Of a stretch of DNA of 64,000 nt, positions 43,807 to 54,871 are shown piece after piece. Source of the stretch: Scalesia atractyloides (lineage: Eukaryota > Streptophyta > Magnoliopsida > Asterales > Asteraceae). Location of the stretch: the NCBI GenBank assembly GCA_947069175.1, contig CAMTDV010000013.1, forward strand, positions 16,383,412 through 16,447,411, written 5' to 3'. The translations under genes were made by a program, and so were the position numbers. Positions within the stretch are counted from its first letter, which is position 1, and each line of letters opens with the position of its first letter. The notes under the pieces were generated by a model. The model saw nothing but the letters and a program-made list of their open reading frames with translations. It had not been told where the DNA came from and searched no databases.

Positions 43807-44465
43807 CTACAGTTGGTCCAAATTAACCATCATTTACAGCTTCATTTGTGAAAGCACATTTAAAAGTAAAATCGTTAGTTGTGTTTTGTGTTGATACAAA
43901 GCTTTCAATTTCTTCAATTCAATTTCACTCTTCCTGCTATATTTCTTTACTTGCTTAAAAATATATAAAAAAGAATTAGTTTCACGATTTTATATATTTA
44001 TATACTAATAATTAATCAAAATTAGCAACCACAACAGTAACCTAATCATAGATCAAACAATAATATAATAACATAATATAATATATAATATACAAAAGCA
44101 TAAAGTATTAACAATAAACGTAACGTACATGAGCTGCCGGAGATTGCTGGTGCTGAGACACAATGTAGAGTTTCCGGCCACCGTCATTAGAGTTATTTAG
44201 GTAGGAGATAAGAGTAGTCGATGTGTTGATGTGAAGTCGGAGATAAGTCTGGTGTTGTTTCAATGGCGGAGATAAGTCGGAGATACAAGTAGTCGATATG
44301 TTGATTTGTATAAGCTAAAGGCGGCGAAGAAGAAATTGAGAAAGGTGTATGTAAGTGTGTGTGAACTTCTAGTTCTCTCTGGAGCGTCGAAGAATAGAGG
44401 CGAGGGTTTAAGGATTCTTCTAGTTCTCCCATTCTTTCTCTGCAGATGGAAGGTCTCTCGTTCTC

Positions 44466-44530
44466 TCTCTGCAGATGGAAGGTTTATATTTAAGAGAGAG
44501 AGAGAGAGAGAGTGTGTGTGTGTGTGTGTG
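44466..44530. repeat. (GA)n/(GT)n microsatellite in the Helitron
   Basis: AGAGAGAGAGAGAG is followed by GTGTGTGTGTGTGTG. On the minus strand this is a CT-rich 5'-UTR-like stretch ahead of a short frame starting MGELEESLNPRL (44,432-44,193). That frame could be a captured 5' end but has no recognised product. Confidence 0.7.
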
Positions 44531-44787
44531 AGATGTGTTTGAAATTTGATATGATACAAAACATTAATTGAGCCTTGTTTAATAACCCATATTTGAATTT
44601 TAAATTTCAAATGAAAAAGGTTAATTTAATTTATGTATTTATAGAAAGTTAAATGATTTTTTTAAATAAATTAATGTGATAAAATGATGTAATAATGACA
44701 CAAGATTGACATTGTTGGATAGCCTAGATGGTTGTCATGTCAGCATTGTGATATCATGTTAATCCCTACTTTTATAGTAACGGGAGA

Positions 44788-45654
44788 TAATTAACAATAT
44801 GAAAAAATAAATTAATGACAAGATAATTTCTTTATTATTTATTTTTTATTATTTTGTTATCTAGTATAATTATTTAATAATAAATTCAAAATAAAATACT
44901 CAAAAGGATATTTAATTTTCAAACGGCTACTTTTGTAATGACTATTTACAAAAGCCTACTTTTACAATGGCTGTATATAATGACTGTAAATTCAGTTCGT
45001 AATTCAAGCTACATGTTCATTCTCAACTCACAATTCACTATAAAGACTCATAAAGAATATCAAGAAATCTTTGGACTAAATATGAAGACATAGTTTTGGT
45101 CACCTCTTGGATGGGTGTGTCCGTTAACAGACGAGAAGTCCTTGCCTATAGAACAACCTTACTTCAAAAATTCTGTCAGTGTGTAGGTGAAACCAATCCC
45201 TCTTTGAACCAAGCTTTTTCAAGGTTTAGTACTTTGTTCGTGACGGCATAACAAAGGCAGAAGCGATTGCCGAAGCCCTTCAGGATTACTAGGATACAAT
45301 CATACAAAGTATAGAAGTTTTACTCACATCTCGTCCTGACAGTAACTAAGAAACCATCTTCGCATACAACCAGTTGTGCACCCGGATGTCGACTCTGACG
45401 GTTCGGGGGTTGATGATTAGTTTAATTATGTAATTTGTTTAGGTTTAATTATCTGGTTTGTATATGTTTTTAGCTATAATAAATTTGTTTTTTTAGCTTA
45501 AATTATTTTTATTTTATATATTTGTTTTTTTAATTTATGTTATTTTTCTTAATTTATATACTTATGTTATTAATTTAAACAATTTAAGTTTTCTTTTTTT
45601 ATTTTTTTTGAATGACTAATGTTACTCTCTCAAACTCCTATATTTACAAATAAC
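44788..45654 (+). pseudogene. AT-rich DNA with a decayed Myb/SANT-like remnant
   Basis: Around 45,090-45,345 broken frames read TSWMGVSVNRREV, then LLQKFCQCVGETNPSLNQAFSRF and LQDY (stop) DTII. This resembles the SANT/Myb-like proteins often annotated in plants as 'glutathione S-transferase T3-like', which are relatives of PIF/Harbinger accessory proteins. Stops and frameshifts are present. The rest of the stretch is AT-rich and holds nothing I recognise. Confidence 0.35.
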
Positions 45655-46128
45655 TTGCTATTTTTAAATAAATTGATTTAAAAATTAGAGGGGGGGGGGG
45701 GGGGGGGGGGGGTGGACGAGGCTTTTCGACCAAGCGATATAAATGCTCTAATTAGAAGTTACAATTTATGTGTTTCTCTACATCATAATTAATAAAAAAT
45801 CGTTATTGCTTATGCAAAACATTTTGTCTAAGACACTTAAAATTTTGTCTAAGACACTTAAACACGATCGAAAAGTTACCTAACAAGAATAACTCCAGAA
45901 ACATGTATATATAGATTTGACATAAGTTATGATTTTACATAAGCTTAAAATACATGCTTATAACATATCAAACTTTTAAAATGTAGTTTAATTTACGGTT
46001 TATCAACATAACATTTTTATATAATGTTAATTATAATGAATAATCTATTTGATGTAACAAGTATTTGATTAGTGAAAATTACGATGTGAAACCCTAACTT
46101 GTTAAGTACGAAAAAAGGTGTTGTGACT
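45655..46128 (+). repeat. Segmental duplication, copy 1, left part
   Basis: Matches 60,415-60,838 nearly base for base (AAATTGATTTAAAAATTAGAG, GGTGGACGAGGCTTTTCGACC, TAACAAGAATAACTCCAGAAAC). Copy 1 then continues into the UGT promoter. Copy 2 breaks into a truncated LTR directly after GTGACTTT. Confidence 0.9.
45690..45712 (+). repeat. Homopolymer of 23 G
   Basis: An unbroken G23 run. The paralogous position near 60,443 reads only GGGGGGGGAGGGG. Confidence 0.95.
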
Positions 46129-46993
46129 TTAGTTCAACTATATGAAAATCAAAGTATAAAAGTATATATAATGTTAAAAGTATCTACAACGTGAAAAATG
46201 TGTCACTTCACTTGCATATCAGATCAATTCCAAACACCTAAGTCTGCTCCAACGCTACACAATTTCATACGCCTACATACTTAAATAATCTACACTATAT
46301 GTAGGGGAGATGTTTCAAATGGATGTTTGTTGGCATGTTATTGAAAATGAGCTTAAACAAGCATACAAACGGACGGAGAGTACAATGGTAGTGCTTGTTT
46401 GACATTTGGATGTTCATTCTAGAAATTCCAAACGAACGCCACACCACCGTGGGATGAAATTTGTCATATATATATATATATATAATTGAAAGCAGTCTCT
46501 CTATTCTTACAGGTAAGAGGTAAAACTGTCTACATTTTACTCTTCTCAAATTCTAGCATTTCTATTGGTGAAATTTACTGATGATATATATATTATATAT
46601 TTAAATTTTAGTGCAACATACTTTTCAAGTGTAAAACATATGAAACCTTAGTTTGATGAACACCCGTTACATCATTTATATGTCTAGGATGACTTATGGT
46701 AGCTAGCCTTGTATGTAAGTAATAAACACAAGAGACGGTGTGATATTAGAGTGACGGACCTACTCTTAAGGGTTGCGGGAGGCCGCCCCGATAAAAAAAA
46801 CAATTATTGTATTTTCTAATTAAAAATCTTGATAGTCTCTCATGAAAATTTACTTAAACTTTCCGATTACCCGTCAGAAAATAAATGTTTGGTCCGCACT
46901 ATAATATTATTTCCTACCAAGCCTTATTTGCACCGACATCTCAATAAATGCCGACAACCACGCATTTCTCCACCGAACTTCTCACATGTGTGT

Positions 46994-46998
<5 letters not shown>
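46129..46998 (+). other. Upstream region of the UGT gene
   Basis: No other gene. A short (TA)n run lies at 46,469-46,484. The stretch should hold the UGT promoter, but no single TATA box can be chosen because the DNA is AT-rich. This interval has no counterpart in copy 2 of the duplication. Confidence 0.5.

Positions 46999-47076
<78 letters not shown>
46999..47076. repeat. (TA)n microsatellite in the presumed 5' UTR/core promoter of the UGT
   Basis: About 78 bp of alternating TA ends 35 bp before the favoured UGT start codon. In frame it would encode an IYIYIY run, which is why the UGT frame appears to open at 46,986. Confidence 0.95.
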
Positions 47077-47078
<2 letters not shown>

Positions 47079-47111
47079 ATGCAAACACAAACACACAGAA
47101 GTCGCAAACAA

Positions 47112-48578
47112 ATGGCTTTATCACTTCCTGTTGGTTCAACACACCGCCCTCACATCGTACTATTTCCATTCATGTCTAAAGGCCACACCATCCCGCTACT
47201 CCACCTAGCCCGCATGCTAGTGACCCGCGGGATCACGGTCACTATTTTCACCACCAAAGCTAACAGACCATTCATAGCCCATCTTCTTGAAACCTGCCCA
47301 GATGGTAACTCCATATCCATCATACACCTTCCGTTTCCTAGTAACATTGACGGCATACCTAACGGTATCGAGAGCACCGATAAGCTACCATCCATCTCCC
47401 TCTTCGCACAATTCGCTGTCGCCACAAAACACTTGCAACCTCACTTTGAAATGTCACTCAAAAATCTTGCAAACGTCAGTTGCATCGTGTCCGACGGGTT
47501 TTTGAGCTGGACGCTTGCGTCCGCAAACAAGTTCGGCATCCCTCGGTTATCCTTTTACGGGATGAACGCGTACGCAAGTGCGGTGCATCATTCCGTGAGT
47601 GTAAACCAGAGTCTGTGGGGACCGGAGTCGGATGATGAATTAATCACCGTGCCCGGGTTCCCCTGGATTCAAGTCACACGGAATTATTTTGATTACCCAT
47701 TTAACCAACGTAATCCATCCGGTCCCTTCAATGACTTCATAATGGAGTCGGTTGTCACATCGGTAAACAGTTATGGTATGATAGTGAACACGTTCCGCGA
47801 GCTGGAGCCGTGGTTTATAGACTACATAAACCGCGAAATGAAGCCCAAACCTTGGTGTGTGGGGCCACTCTGTTTAGCCGAGCCGTTCGGCTGCTCAGAT
47901 AAGCAGCCGAACGGCTCGAAATGGATAACATGGCTCGACCATAAACTTCTCCAAGGAAGTTCTGTGTTATACGTGGCTTTCGGGTCACAAGCCGAGATAT
48001 CCACACAACAAATGGAGGCCATATCAAAAGGTTTAGAGCAATCCGACGTTAATTTCTTATGGGTGGTTAGAAACTGCGAGTCGAATGTTCTTAGTGAGCT
48101 CGTAGATAAGGTAGGAGACCGAGGGATGATCGTGACGGAATGGGTGAACCAAATGGAGATATTAAAACACGAGAGTGTGAACGGGTTTGTGAGCCACTGC
48201 GGATGGAACTCGGTGTTGGAGAGTATATGTGCGGGGGTGCCGATTCTGGCGTGGCCCATGATGGCGGAGCAGCCGCTGAATGCGAGAATGGTGGTGGAGG
48301 AGATAAAGATCGGGTTACGGGTGGAGACGTGTGATGGTTCGGTTAGAGGGTTTGTGAAGGCGGATGGGTTGAAGAAGATGATTAAGGAGTTGATGGAGGG
48401 TGAGAAGGGGAAAGAGGTGAGGAAAAGGGTTAAGGAGGTTGGTGCGGCGGCGACGGCAGCGGTGGCGGACGGTGGTTCGTCGTGGCGGACGTTGAACGAG
48501 CTCATAAATGAGGTGGAGAGTGTTAGAAAGTGTGGGAAGAGTGGTGGAGAGATGAATTTATGGGTGGTTGTTAAATAG
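47112..48578 (+). CDS. Family-1 UDP-glycosyltransferase, UGT90A-like
   Basis: Transfers a sugar from a UDP-sugar to a small acceptor such as a flavonoid or other phenolic in the cytosol; the acceptor cannot be read from sequence. The intronless 488-residue frame has the usual GT-B layout. His25 in FMSKGHTIPLL is the expected catalytic base and Asp128 in IVSDGFLSW its partner. The 44-residue PSPG box spans 344-387, opens WVNQ (usually WAPQ/WVPQ), includes HCGWNS (362-367) and ends EQ; the final Gln favours UDP-glucose. FPFMSKGHTIPLL and VLYVAFGSQAEIS resemble UGT90A proteins. I chose the ATG at 47,112 (MALSLP) because the family motif follows at normal distance. An ATG at 47,079 would add 11 residues, and the 46,986 start would translate a TA microsatellite. 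It appears intact. Its counterpart is missing from the duplicated segment at 60-64 kb. Confidence 0.92.
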   Translation: MALSLPVGSTHRPHIVLFPFMSKGHTIPLLHLARMLVTRGITVTIFTTKANRPFIAHLLETCPDGNSISIIHLPFPSNIDGIPNGIESTDKLPSISLFAQFAVATKHLQPHFEMSLKNLANVSCIVSDGFLSWTLASANKFGIPRLSFYGMNAYASAVHHSVSVNQSLWGPESDDELITVPGFPWIQVTRNYFDYPFNQRNPSGPFNDFIMESVVTSVNSYGMIVNTFRELEPWFIDYINREMKPKPWCVGPLCLAEPFGCSDKQPNGSKWITWLDHKLLQGSSVLYVAFGSQAEISTQQMEAISKGLEQSDVNFLWVVRNCESNVLSELVDKVGDRGMIVTEWVNQMEILKHESVNGFVSHCGWNSVLESICAGVPILAWPMMAEQPLNARMVVEEIKIGLRVETCDGSVRGFVKADGLKKMIKELMEGEKGKEVRKRVKEVGAAATAAVADGGSSWRTLNELINEVESVRKCGKSGGEMNLWVVVK

Positions 48579-48809
48579 TTTAATGCACTAGCTTTGAATT
48601 TATCACTTGATAACTAATTGAGTGGACCCTTGGTTATATGTATGCTGTTTTATTAAAATGGTTAGTAATGAAGCGAAATGAATAATCTAAATCAAAATAT
48701 TTGATTGGATTTTGATATTGTATTTAGAAGTACTTCACAAATCCGAACACTCAAGATTTGTCTTAAGCAGCAGGTAATCTCCAATGGCGCATTCCAGAGG
48801 GTTATACGG
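48579..48809 (+). other. UGT 3' flank up to the copia insertion
   Basis: Probable 3' UTR and downstream DNA. It ends GAGGGTTATACGG, whose last five bases are the copia target-site duplication. Confidence 0.5.
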
Positions 48810-49092
48810 TGTTAGAAAGGAAAGTCTAACCTTGGAGGAAATTGCAGCTAATCAACAGCCGGACATCCTGCGGCAGCTTACCAACAGCTAATCCACCGCG
48901 TATCCAGCTAATCCACAGCAATCAACAGCAGCTAATCTCCAGCAATCAACAGCAACGATAAAGACAGCTAGCAATCAGCTGCTGTCTTCTATAGTTAGAT
49001 TACGTTTTTGTATAAATAGAATACCCTTCTTTGTAATGATATACGAATAAAAACACACATCAATTCAGTGTTTTTGAATCAACCTGTTGACA
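48810..49092 (+). repeat. 5' LTR of the copia element
   Basis: TGTTAGAAAGG...AACCTGTTGACA. It contains repeated CAGCTAATC(C/A) and CAGCAATCAACAGC words and a TATA-like TATAAATAG near 49,010. Confidence 0.95.
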
Positions 49093-49104
49093 TGGTATCA
49101 GAGC
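49093..49104 (+). promoter_or_regulatory. Primer-binding site (initiator tRNA-Met), copia
   Basis: TGGTATCAGAGC directly follows the 5' LTR. Confidence 0.9.
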
Positions 49105-49175
49105 AGTGTCGTTCTTGACCTGTTCATCATTTACCTTGCTTACCCAAACCAAAACATCCTCTCAACCAAGCTGCC

Positions 49176-51944
49176 ATGGCCGAAGCCGGTAACTTGGGAG
49201 AAGATTTATCAATTCAAATCGCCAACCTGCTCAAGAATGGCCTCAACCCACAAAACCGAAACCCAAAACTGTCCGATAACCTTCAAATAAACCTCAAGCT
49301 CAACAGCCAGAATTACGCCTTATGGACCCGGATGATGAGGGTAGCCATAGGCGGTAAATCAAAAGTCTTTCTAAACCATTTATCAACCAACCCGCCAAAC
49401 CAAACCAGCGAGAAATATGAGCAATGGGAACAAGACGACCTAGTCGTCTTCTCATGGCTCATACAAAACATCGAACCAACCCTTGCCAGCAATCTAACCG
49501 AATTCCCAACAGCAAAATCGCTGTGGGATGCCCTAGCTATAACATATAGCAGTGGGCGTGACAAGCTCCAAACCTTCAACCTACATGTCAAGGCGAATGA
49601 AATCAAACAGAACAATCTCTCCCTGGAAGAGTTGTGGATTATACTCCAAGGAGTATGGGGAGAAATTGATCGGATTGACCCAAACCCTATGACCTGCCCA
49701 ACCGATATCCAAGCATATCACAAAATCAGGACGGAGCAGAAACTGTTTCAGTTTCTAAACGCCCTCAACCGGAAATATGACCCTATAAAGAGGGAAATAC
49801 TCCGGTTAGAACCCCTTCCAACCGTAGAAACTGCATACGCCACTATCCGCAAGGAGGCCGCTCACCAGAACATTCTGGGAACACCTCTCAATGACACACA
49901 GGGTATCACAGTGGGTCTAATGGCCTCTGAAACTGACGGATTAGGGCTTGCATCAAAGGGATACCGACGGGCCGAGGGAAAAAGAATCGGAACAAGTAAC
50001 AAAGACGACAAAACTCACCTCAAGTGTGATCACTGCGGTATGACGAAACATACCCGGGAACAATGTTTCAAACTCGTTGGATATCCCGAATGGTGGTCTG
50101 ATGGTCAGAAGAGAGGCACAAAGACTACGGAAAAGGGGAGGTCATCTACCACCAGCAGCCGAGATGTCACAAGAGATGAAGGCCGGAGCAGATCAGGGTT
50201 CGGCGGAATGGCCGAGGCAACAGGTGAAGGAGATGAATGTCTAGGTAAAGGCGGAGAAGAAGAAAGAAAAGGGAACGGGTTTGGGGCGGATGGGTTTGGG
50301 GCAGGTAAACCGAAACCATATAATCAAAATGTGAATATGTCACATTTGGTCCCTGAAAAAAATGGGAATGCTAATATGGCCCAAAAACATCATGGTAAAC
50401 AAAAACGATGGATATTCGATTGCGGCGCAACCGACACAATGACTTATGAGTCATCAGATATTATTTCAACAACTAAACCAGAAAAAACACATATTCAAAC
50501 GGCGAATGGCGGGATAATGGATGTAAAATCGGGAGGGACTATTGAGATTTCACCCACAATAAAAATCTCTAATTGTCTTTATGTTCCCTCGTTATCACAT
50601 AAGCTGCTTTCAATCAGCCATGTCACAAAGGAACTTAACTGTATTGTCCTAATGTACCCTACGTTTTGTATTCTACAGGATATCAGGACGGGAGCGATCA
50701 TTGGGCGTGGCACTGAAAGTCAAGGGTTGTATTATGTGGATGAGGTGACTCAAAGTGGTGCTGTGATGCTGACTCATGGGACATCAGAACGTGAAGCTTG
50801 GCTGTGGCACCGAAGATTAGGTCATCCTTCTACAAGTTATTCGCATATTTTATTTCCAAAACTATTTCCAGTTAATTCTATGTCACATTGTGAAACATGC
50901 GTTTTAGCAAAAAGCCATAGAAAAACTTTTAAACCCAATAATACTAAGGCTGCTTTGCCATTTTCGTTAATCCATTCTGACGTATGGGGTCCTGCCCCAG
51001 TTCTTGGGGGGCAAAACCTTCGGTACTTTGTGATGTTCGTCGATGATTGTACCCGAATGACCTGGGTTTATTTTTTGAAAAACAAATCCGAAGTATTTGA
51101 AAAATTCACTATGTTTTACGCCATGATCCAAACCCAATTTCAAACAAACATCCAAATACTCCGATCTGATAATGGCGGTGAGTTTGTTAATACCTCGTTT
51201 AAATCCTATTTCCAAGACAAGGGAATAATCCACCAAACTACATGCCCAAACACCCCAGAACAAAACGGTGTCGCCGAAAGGAAAAATCGCATTTTGCTAG
51301 AAATGACACGAGCTCTCCTAATTGAATCTCAGGTTCCGAAATATTTTTGGCCTGAAGCCCTTGCTACTGCTACCTATCTTCTCAACCGACTCCCAACAAA
51401 AATCCTAAAGCTTAACACTCCGTTACACACCCTTTCAAAATTCTTCAAACTACCCTCAGTTCTTACTCTTCAACCACGAGTCTTTGGATGTACTGCCTTT
51501 GTTCACATACCTAAATCAGATCGAACCAAGCTTGACCCTTGTGCTGAAAAATGTGTCTTTGTTGGGTATGGAATGAATCAAAAGGGATACAGATGTTATA
51601 ATCCAAAAACACGTCATATGTTCACCACGATAAACTGTGACTTTCTTGAAACCGAGTATTACTACAATTCCCAACTCAGTGGTCAGGGGGAGAAGGAATG
51701 TTTAGACACACTAAGCTGGTTAAAATATGTTCCCTATGTACCAACTAAAGAGTCACCTACTACAGAGTCACCAGACTTCAATTTCAGTGCCACTGACGAT
51801 CCTAATGTTCCTCCTAACCTGGTGTCCGAGGTAAGTAATACTCACCCTATTCAGTCTGGTGGTACATTTGAAGTTTCTAATGACTCCGAGGATACCGATA
51901 CGTCTAACCATGAAACTGCCACAGAACAAACTGAAAATTTGTAG
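49176..51944 (+). pseudogene. Copia gag, protease and integrase (open to a premature stop)
   Basis: A single 922-codon frame from MAEAGNLGEDLS. The N-terminal part is a UBN2-type Gag (NSQNYALWTRMMRVAIGGKS). A CX2CX4HX4C knuckle begins at residue 284 (CDHCGMTKHTREQC). The protease motif reads FDCGATD with the Asp at 415, so the usual DSG is DCG. Integrase has the HHCC start at 545 (HRRLGHPS...HCETC), then HSDVWGP, LRSDNGGEF and PEQNGVAERKN, giving the DDE triad. The frame ends at TAG (51,942-51,944), and the RT-bearing part resumes in the same frame, so this is most simply a nonsense mutation. ATG choice: the first in frame, 84 bp after the 5' LTR. Confidence 0.92.
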
Positions 51945-52538
51945 GCAAATGAACCCAGACAAGAAGAACCACCATCAAGATATGTATTGCCCCCTAGAAC
52001 AAACAGAGGAGTTCCTCCGAAACGGTATTCTCCTGAAAAAGAACCGAGAAGATCTAGTTATCCTATAGCTAGTGTGGCCGATGGAAATTTCACTAAGGAA
52101 GCCAAAGCATTTATCTCATCTGTGTATTCCGAAGAAACTCCTACAAACGTGGATCAAGCCTTAAAATCTAAACATTGGAAGGAAGCAATGAAAACGGAAA
52201 TGGAAGCCCTAATCAAGAACAATACTTGGGAAAAGTGTACTCTCCCATTGGGAAAGAAATCTGTGGGGTGTCGTTGGGTCTATACGGTTAAGTATAAACC
52301 AGATGGTACAATTGAAAGATATAAAGCCCGACTGGTAGCAAAAGGGTATACCCAGACACATGGGATTGACTATGCTGAAACATTCTCCCCAGTTGCAAAA
52401 ATGAACACAATTAGGGTCCTTTTTTCGATAGCTGCAAATGAAGGGTGGCCGCTTCAACAGTTTGATGTAAAAAATGCTTTTTTACACGGGGACCTAGATG
52501 AAGAGGTATTTATGGACGCTCCTCCAGGATTCACATAA
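51945..52538 (+). pseudogene. Copia reverse transcriptase, N-terminal part
   Basis: Same reading frame as the preceding ORF. It contains the copia RT start (KHWKEAMKTEMEAL; GCRWVYTVKYKPDGTIERYK; ARLVAKGYTQ; GIDYAETFSPVAK) and QFDVKNAFLHGDLDEEVFM. A TAA at 52,536-52,538 stops it after APPGFT, where the family continues without a stop. Confidence 0.9.
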
Positions 52539-52997
52539 GATTTCAAAACTGGAGAAGTTTGCCATCTGAAGAAGTCCCTTTATGGTCTGAAGCAATCTCC
52601 CCGGGCTTGGTTTGGCAGATTTACGGTAGCTATGAAAAAATTTGGATATAAACAGAGTAATGCCGATCATACTTTGTTTCTCAAAAAAAGAGGAAAATTC
52701 GTAACCTGCCTAATTATCTATGTAGACGATATGATCATTACAGGGAACGATAAAGAAGAAATGGTAAAACTCAAAGAAAACTTGTTTGCTGAATTTGAGA
52801 TGAAAGATTTGGGCAGACTTAAGTATTTCCTCGGAATTGAAGTACTAAGGTCAAAACAAGGAATTTTCATTAGTCAAAAGAAGTATGTCCTAGACCTGTT
52901 GGCAGAAATTGGAATGATCGATTGCAAACCAGCAGATACCCCTATGAGTGTAAACCTAAAAGCTTTACATGGAAGAAGGAGCAAAATTAGCAAATAA
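52539..52997 (+). pseudogene. Copia reverse transcriptase, catalytic part
   Basis: Still the same frame. It carries the LKKSLYGLKQSPRAW motif (near 52,568), the catalytic YVDDMIITG (near 52,720) and YFLGIEV. After KPADTPMSVNLKAL the frame runs to a stop at 52,997 because of a single-base frameshift near 52,970. Confidence 0.9.
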
Positions 52998-53688
52998 AGA
53001 AAGATACCAACGGCTGGTGGGAAAACTAATATATCTCTCACACACTCGTCCAGACATCGCCTATGCTGTAGGGGTAGTAAGTCAGTTCATGCACCAACCT
53101 CAACAGTCACATATGGAAGCGGTTTGGAGAATTATTAGATATCTCAAAGGTACAGTAGGACACGGAGTCCTGTTTCAATCACATGGACACCTAAATGTCC
53201 AAATCTATACCGATGCAGACTGGGCAGGAGATAAAGGAAGTCGGAGATCAACAACAGGCTACTTCACTTTAGTTGGAGGGAATCTTGTTACCTGGAGAAG
53301 TAAAAAACAAAAAGTGGTTGCTCTTTCAAGTGCAGAAGCTGAGTTTAGAGGTATAGCTCGGGGTTTAACAGAAGCCATGTGGATGCGGAGACTCTTAGCT
53401 GAGATTGGTTTTCCGCCAAAAGAAACAAGTAAGATTATGTGTGATAATAAAGCTGCAATTCAGATTTCAGAAAACCCAGTACAACATGATCGAACAAAAC
53501 ACGTGGAAGTTGATAGGAACTTCATCAAAGAAAAATTGGAAGACGGTACGATTGAACTACCATTCGTTCGATCAAAGGATCAGCTTGCTGACATTCTAAC
53601 AAAAGCAGTTAACGGGAAAATTTTCAATGATTGTTTGGGCAAGTTGAATTTTGGAAATCCAACTATTCAACTTGAGGGGGAGTGTTAG
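52969..53688 (+). pseudogene. Copia RNase H
   Basis: Continues in the next frame from the frameshift. It contains LVGKLIYLSHTRPDIAYAV, the RNase H motif DADWAGDKGSRRSTTGY, ALSSAEAEFRG and the final QLADILTKAV. RNase H removes the RNA strand during cDNA synthesis. The stop lies just inside the 3' LTR. Confidence 0.9.
53671..53682 (+). promoter_or_regulatory. Polypurine tract, copia
   Basis: CTTGAGGGGGAG directly precedes the 3' LTR. Confidence 0.85.
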
Positions 53689-53965
53689 AAAGGAAAGTCT
53701 AACCTTGGAGGAAATTGCAGCTAATCAACAGCCGGACATCCTGCGGCAGCTTACCAACAGCTAATCCACCGCGTATCCAGCTAATCCACAGCAATCAACA
53801 GCAGCTAATCTCCAGCAATCAACAGCAACGATAAAGACAGCTAGCAATCAGCTGCTGTCTTCTATAGTTAGATTACGTTTTTGTATAAATAGAATACCCT
53901 TCTTTGTAATGATATACGAATAAAAACACACATCAATTCAGTGTTTTTGAATCAACCTGTTGACA
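53683..53965 (+). repeat. 3' LTR of the copia element
   Basis: 283 bp, identical by eye to the 5' LTR and followed by TACGG. Confidence 0.95.
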
Positions 53966-54440
53966 TACGGTACATCCGAATATCTTATTGGACGGTTGGA
54001 TGCACAGGAGGACTCATTCGGATTCAAAAGTTTGTGAGGTCGTTTGGAATTCCAAACTTAAGAGCGTCTTCGTCTCACGTGATGTAGCAATGTCTTGATT
54101 TCTGGACTCACCTCATGGACACAACCTTGGGTTGGAGGAGGTGGCTCGGTGTGTACAAATCCGCCTCAAGTCCCCAATGGACCGAGGATGGTGGTGATCA
54201 CACTCAAACCATTTTTTAAAATATATTTTTATAGAAAAATGGAGCACCACAAACCATTTTTAATATTTATTATTTATAGAAAAATAGACTCTGAAGTGAA
54301 GGTTCGGGTTTGGAAAAAAGAAAATGGAAGTTTTTGAGTTTGGAGTTCTAGAAGGATGTTGCATGTGGAGGTGAAGTTCTGAACACCAATCCAGTGGTTC
54401 ACATTGAAGAAGATGCTCTAAAAGAATGAGTGATTATAAA

Positions 54441-54594
54441 CAGGGGCGGACCCAGGTTATACCATGGGTTGAAAGCCGTATTTCTTGAATAAAATTTAGT
54501 GTATTTTTTAGGCAAAAAACTTAAACGCACCATTTGAAAATATGTTTGAACCACTCTTTCACATCCCAAGCAAATAAATTCTGAGTTCGTCACT
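54441..54594. mobile_element. MITE with CAGGGGCGGACCCAGG terminus
   Basis: The left end CAGGGGCGGACCCAGG is matched imperfectly by the reverse complement of the right end (AGTGACGAACTCAG). The size is about 154 bp and no target-site duplication could be settled. The same element is in copy 2 near 63,217-63,371. Confidence 0.45.
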
Positions 54595-54871
54595 TATCGT
54601 AAGGCACTCTCATACACAAAAAATATATATCGAGCCAAATAAAAGTTTAGCAATTTCTTTACTTAAAATAAAGAGAATAGATAACCATTAATAAATTATT
54701 TATACAAAAGAAAAAATAAAACTTTCCCGACATATAACATGCTAATTATAAATAATAAAAAAATTAAATGTCAATTGGTTTAGCCAATCATACATATTGC
54801 ATATAACCAAAACCCCAGACCATTATAGTTTGGTAATTTCAATGTTGTTTGTTATTCGGTTTTCTGCACAT

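Larger units (their letters stand above)
41170..44787 (-). mobile_element. Non-autonomous Helitron (minus strand) carrying gene fragments
   Basis: On the minus strand the 5' end is TCTCCCGTTACTATAAAAG at 44,787, preceded by A. The 3' end is a decayed hairpin (CATGTGTTTGCACACGGG, about 41,183-41,200) 11-13 nt before CTAA, followed by T. TC at the 5' end, a hairpin near the 3' end, CTRR at the terminus and an A|T target with no duplication are the Helitron hallmarks. No Rep/helicase ORF is present. It holds at least one exon with intact splice sites (kinesin-4-like), which fits the known gene-capture behaviour of Helitrons. Confidence 0.65.
48810..53965 (+). mobile_element. Complete Ty1/copia retrotransposon, identical LTRs, TSD TACGG
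   Basis: The 283-bp LTRs at 48,810-49,092 and 53,683-53,965 look identical throughout, and TACGG flanks at 48,805-48,809 and 53,966-53,970. Gag, protease, integrase, RT and RNase H are in copia order. The uninterrupted target survives at 62,740 in the duplicated segment. Short LTRs and a 5.2-kb length fit groups such as Ale/Retrofit or Bianca; the lineage was not established. Despite the young LTRs, pol carries two in-frame stops and one frameshift. Confidence 0.97.

Noticed and set aside
46986..47111. Upstream extension of the UGT reading frame through an IYIYIY run
   Set aside because: It translates a (TA)n microsatellite. The conserved UGT N-terminus begins after the ATG at 47,112, so the extension is an artefact of an open frame.
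47822..48505. 227-codon minus-strand ORF opposite the UGT gene
   Set aside because: Antisense shadow of a conserved coding region on the plus strand.
54095..54337. 80-codon ORF repeated at 62,869-63,111
   Set aside because: It is conserved only because the segment is recently duplicated; no domain or codon signal was seen.
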